DNA of 7,093 nucleotides from Verrucomicrobiales bacterium (lineage in GTDB: Bacteria; Verrucomicrobiota; Verrucomicrobiia; Limisphaerales; JAFMIX01), in contig JAFMIX010000113.1 of NCBI GenBank assembly GCA_017853785.1, forward strand, positions 1 through 7,093, in the 5' to 3' direction. The notes beneath the pieces are model-generated. The model saw only the letters and a program-made list of their open reading frames with translations, was not told the DNA's origin and did no database searches. Positions 5,200 to 7,093 of this stretch are shown here, one piece after another. Each line of letters opens with the position of its first letter. Position 1 is the stretch's first letter. The position numbers were made by a program, and so were the translations under genes.

Positions 5200-6534
5200 A
5201 TGAAGCTTAAATATTTCGCGTCCAAGCTGGTGATTTTGCTGGCGGCCACCGGCTGCTTTGCCAACACCAGTGCGCCGAAGTCCGGGGACATCGCCCCAAT
5301 CACTTTCATGAAAGCCGGCGGGTGGTGCTGGTATCAAGACCCGCGCGGTATCATCAAAAACGGGAAACTGGTGATCGGCGGCCTGAATGGTCAGAACGGC
5401 GATGTGAAGGTGGCGGTTTATGACCTGAAGGCGGGCAAGGATCTCGGCACGGTGACGCTGCATGCGCAGTTCGAGCGGGACGACCACGATGTGCCGGTGT
5501 TTTTCGCGCGACCGGATGGCAGCCTGCTCGCGGTTTACGCCCGTCACAGCAAGGAAAAAATCCATTACTATCGGATCTCCAGCCCAACCAACTATCTCCA
5601 CTGGGGGCCGGAACGGAAATTCATCCACAATTATCCGGAGGCCGGCAACGTCACTTACATGAATCTTTACCCGATGAAATCGGAGGGAAAACTCTATAAT
5701 TTTTTTCGCGGCATCGGCTTTAATCCTTCGTTCATCACCTCGACCAATTTCGGCGATACTTGGGGTGAGCCGACCCACTTCATCGCGGACGAAGTGGAGG
5801 GGCGGCAGCGGCCTTATGCACGTTATGTCCAACGTGACGCCGATACCGTGGGCGTTTCATTCACGGAGGCGCATCCCCGGGATTTTGGCAACAGTATCTA
5901 TTATGCGGATTTTCGGGGCGGGGCTTTTTACCACGCGGATGGGCGCAAGATCAAAGATCTGACCGCTGGCCCGCTGCGCCCCAGCGAGGCGGACCGGATT
6001 TTCATCGGCAGCGGCATCAAGACGAACCGGCAGCCTCGCCTGAGCAATCCACGCAGTGCTTGGACTGCGGGAATTGCTGTGGACGCCGCCGGGCGGCCAC
6101 ACATCGGTTATACGCTCTATCTTTCCAACCATGATCATCGGTTTCGCATCGCATCGTGGAACGGCAGCAAGTGGGTGGACCGGGAGGTGGCCTATGCCGG
6201 TAAATGTCTCTACCCGAATGAGAGCAGCTATACCGGATTGATCGCCTTTGATGCTGCGGACCCGGCTACGGTGTGGATTTCCACGGACGTGGCCCCGGCC
6301 ACGGGAAAGGATTTGGGCGGCAAGCATGAAATCTACTCCGCCCGGGTGGAAGCGGAAGACGACACGACCACCATTCGTTGGCAGCCTGTCACGTCTGGCT
6401 CCGGGGAGCGGAACATCCGCCCCGTGGCGGTCGCCGGTGAAGGCTACAAGGTGTTGCTCTGGTTGCGCGGCCCGTGGCGGACTTTTGTTGATTACCAGAG
6501 TGACATTGTTGGAGCGGTGCTGGAGCGCCCTTGA
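5200..6534 (+). CDS. Secreted BNR_4-type beta-propeller protein, possible polysaccharide lyase
   Basis: The product is 444 aa. It starts MKLKYFASKLVILLAATGC, a basic n-region, hydrophobic core, and either a loose lipobox (ATGC, Cys19) or a signal peptidase I site near Ala21, so it is exported. The mature part matches the BNR repeat-containing family (PF15892): GGWCWYQDPRG (40-50), KLVIGGLNGQNGDVKVAVYDL (56-76), DDHDVP (94-99), VYARH (112-116), an Asp-box-like STNFGDTW (181-188) and RPYARYV (204-210). The fold is a seven-bladed propeller. Ulvan lyases PL24/PL25 share it and use two His about 20 residues apart plus a Tyr and an Arg; His96, His116, Tyr153 or Tyr157, and Arg170 could be counterparts, but the substrate is unproven. 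ATG 5200 is chosen over an in-frame TTG at 5152 and ATG at 5170 because the signal peptide begins there. No Shine-Dalgarno is visible. Confidence 0.85.
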   Translation: MKLKYFASKLVILLAATGCFANTSAPKSGDIAPITFMKAGGWCWYQDPRGIIKNGKLVIGGLNGQNGDVKVAVYDLKAGKDLGTVTLHAQFERDDHDVPVFFARPDGSLLAVYARHSKEKIHYYRISSPTNYLHWGPERKFIHNYPEAGNVTYMNLYPMKSEGKLYNFFRGIGFNPSFITSTNFGDTWGEPTHFIADEVEGRQRPYARYVQRDADTVGVSFTEAHPRDFGNSIYYADFRGGAFYHADGRKIKDLTAGPLRPSEADRIFIGSGIKTNRQPRLSNPRSAWTAGIAVDAAGRPHIGYTLYLSNHDHRFRIASWNGSKWVDREVAYAGKCLYPNESSYTGLIAFDAADPATVWISTDVAPATGKDLGGKHEIYSARVEAEDDTTTIRWQPVTSGSGERNIRPVAVAGEGYKVLLWLRGPWRTFVDYQSDIVGAVLERP

Positions 6535-6558
6535 TTCTGCCCGTTTGGCACAAACGAA

Positions 6559-6597
6559 AACCGCCCTGCGGAATTTCCCGCAGGGCGGTTGGTTTTT
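6559..6597. terminator. Bidirectional rho-independent terminator
   Basis: AACCGCCCTGCGG (6559-6571) pairs perfectly with CCGCAGGGCGGTT (6578-6590), 13 bp, with a six-base loop. On the plus strand GG and then TTTTT follow (6593-6597), 25 bases after the BNR_4 stop. On the minus strand TTTTCGTTTG follows the stem, so it also ends the convergent gene whose stop is at 6608. Confidence 0.9.
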
Positions 6598-6607
6598 AGC
6601 CTTGGTG

Positions 6608-6946
6608 TTACTTGTTCTTCAACAGATTGACCATGGCTTTGCCCATGGCTTCACCGACATTCATGGAGATTTCAGCCTTGCCACCATGGTGGCCGTTGCC
6701 GCTGCCGCCTTGGGCCATCTCATCAATGCCGCAAGCGGATGATGCCTGCGGCGCGGTGGACGAAGCCTGGAAAGTTTTCCGCATGATATTCGTGACCCAC
6801 CCCGAGTCGCCGGAAGTGGAAGAGCCAGGCAAAGCGCCGCTCCAGCTTTCCGCGTCGGCCATAACGGCGCAACCGTCGCCCTGCTTGCGTGCGCGCGCGG
6901 CGGATGGCTGGAAAGGCTGCAGCGGCTTGGTGGATTTGGGTTGCAA
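6608..6946 (-). CDS. Small hypothetical protein, Gly/Ser-rich, cytoplasmic
   Basis: I do not recognise this product. The minus-strand frame ends TAA 6610-6608 just inside a strong shared terminator and has G/C-rich third positions. From TTG 6946 it is 112 aa; from ATG 6862 it is 84 aa, starting MADAESWSGALPGSSTSGDS. The middle is Ser/Gly/Ala-rich and probably disordered (QGGSGNGHHGGK). The last 20 residues (MNVGEAMGKAMVNLLKNK region) form a likely amphipathic helix. There is no signal peptide or membrane segment. The start is uncertain: no Shine-Dalgarno precedes either candidate, and a stop at 6967-6965 bounds the frame upstream. ATG 6968 (MSDSPVLLA) opens in a different frame, so a frameshift near the 5' end is possible. 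It converges on the BNR_4 gene and does not obviously share a function with it. Confidence 0.55.
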   Translation of the reverse strand: MQPKSTKPLQPFQPSAARARKQGDGCAVMADAESWSGALPGSSTSGDSGWVTNIMRKTFQASSTAPQASSACGIDEMAQGGSGNGHHGGKAEISMNVGEAMGKAMVNLLKNK

Positions 6947-7093
6947 GAAGCACCGGCGAGTCGCTCATGGCCGCAACCCGTTTGTGAAACCCAAGACCCC
7001 ATCAACGGCATTGAGACCTTCCGGGTCTCGCCAGGATGCGGCTGGCGAAGTTCCGGGGTTTGAGCCGCAGCCCGCTGCGACTCCACCTCAAGG
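6947..7093. other. Edge region with overlapping palindromes, no assigned gene
   Basis: No gene is assigned here. The minus strand is open from GTG 7086, and a plus-strand frame (RRVAHGRNPFVKPK) is open to the edge; neither has convincing start signals. Inverted repeats are dense: GAGACC/GGTCTC (7013-7018 with 7024-7029) and TCGCCAG/CTGGCGA (7028-7034 with 7042-7048), sharing the bases 7028-7029 so only one can form fully at a time. This looks like an intergenic repeat unit or the edge of an undetected gene. Confidence 0.35.

Noticed and set aside
1..7093. tRNA, rRNA, CRISPR array, insertion sequence or phage genes
   Set aside because: No cloverleaf, spaced direct-repeat array, transposase motif or phage structural motif was found on either strand.

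Overview
The window is GC-rich chromosomal DNA. Real genes have strongly G/C-biased third codon positions. The gene content and style suggest a Verrucomicrobia-like bacterium (Pedosphaera/Limisphaerales type): a two-subunit class I fumarase, IlvB, a COG1579-type zinc-ribbon protein, a secreted BNR_4 protein, and start codons placed almost on top of promoters. The taxon is inferred from style, not proven.

Layout. Minus strand, positions 1-1821: the 5' part of a class I fumarate hydratase beta subunit (cut by the window edge), the complete alpha subunit 15 nt upstream of it, and before that an unrecognised gene broken by one apparent single-base deletion. A 41-bp divergent gap leads to plus-strand genes: a 51-aa two-helix membrane protein (1863-2018), then an ilvB transcription unit. 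That unit has a promoter, a 24-aa leader peptide rich in Val/Leu, an antiterminator hairpin, a rho-independent terminator and ilvB itself (2231-4114). A double-hairpin intergenic region follows, then a coiled-coil zinc-ribbon protein (4344-5072), an 18-bp perfect palindrome, a secreted BNR_4-type protein (5200-6534), a bidirectional terminator, a small convergent minus-strand gene (6608-6946), and a palindrome-bearing stretch to the window end.

The genes do not form one pathway. The fumarase pair is TCA-cycle metabolism; ilvB is the first common step of branched-chain amino acid synthesis; the zinc-ribbon and BNR genes appear to be separate units. No ilvN follows ilvB here.

The most interesting content is regulatory. 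The ilvB leader is a complete ribosome-dependent attenuator: Val/Leu codon run, 15-pair antiterminator, 10-pair terminator and T tract, with the leader stop codon in the antiterminator loop. It has no visible Shine-Dalgarno sequence. Its ATG lies 6 nt after a -10 box, so the mRNA may be leaderless. Two other genes in the window have nearly identical promoter-to-start geometry (TTGAnn, 16-bp spacer, GC-TAnnTT, 6-7 nt, start), which points to a shared leaderless-promoter architecture.
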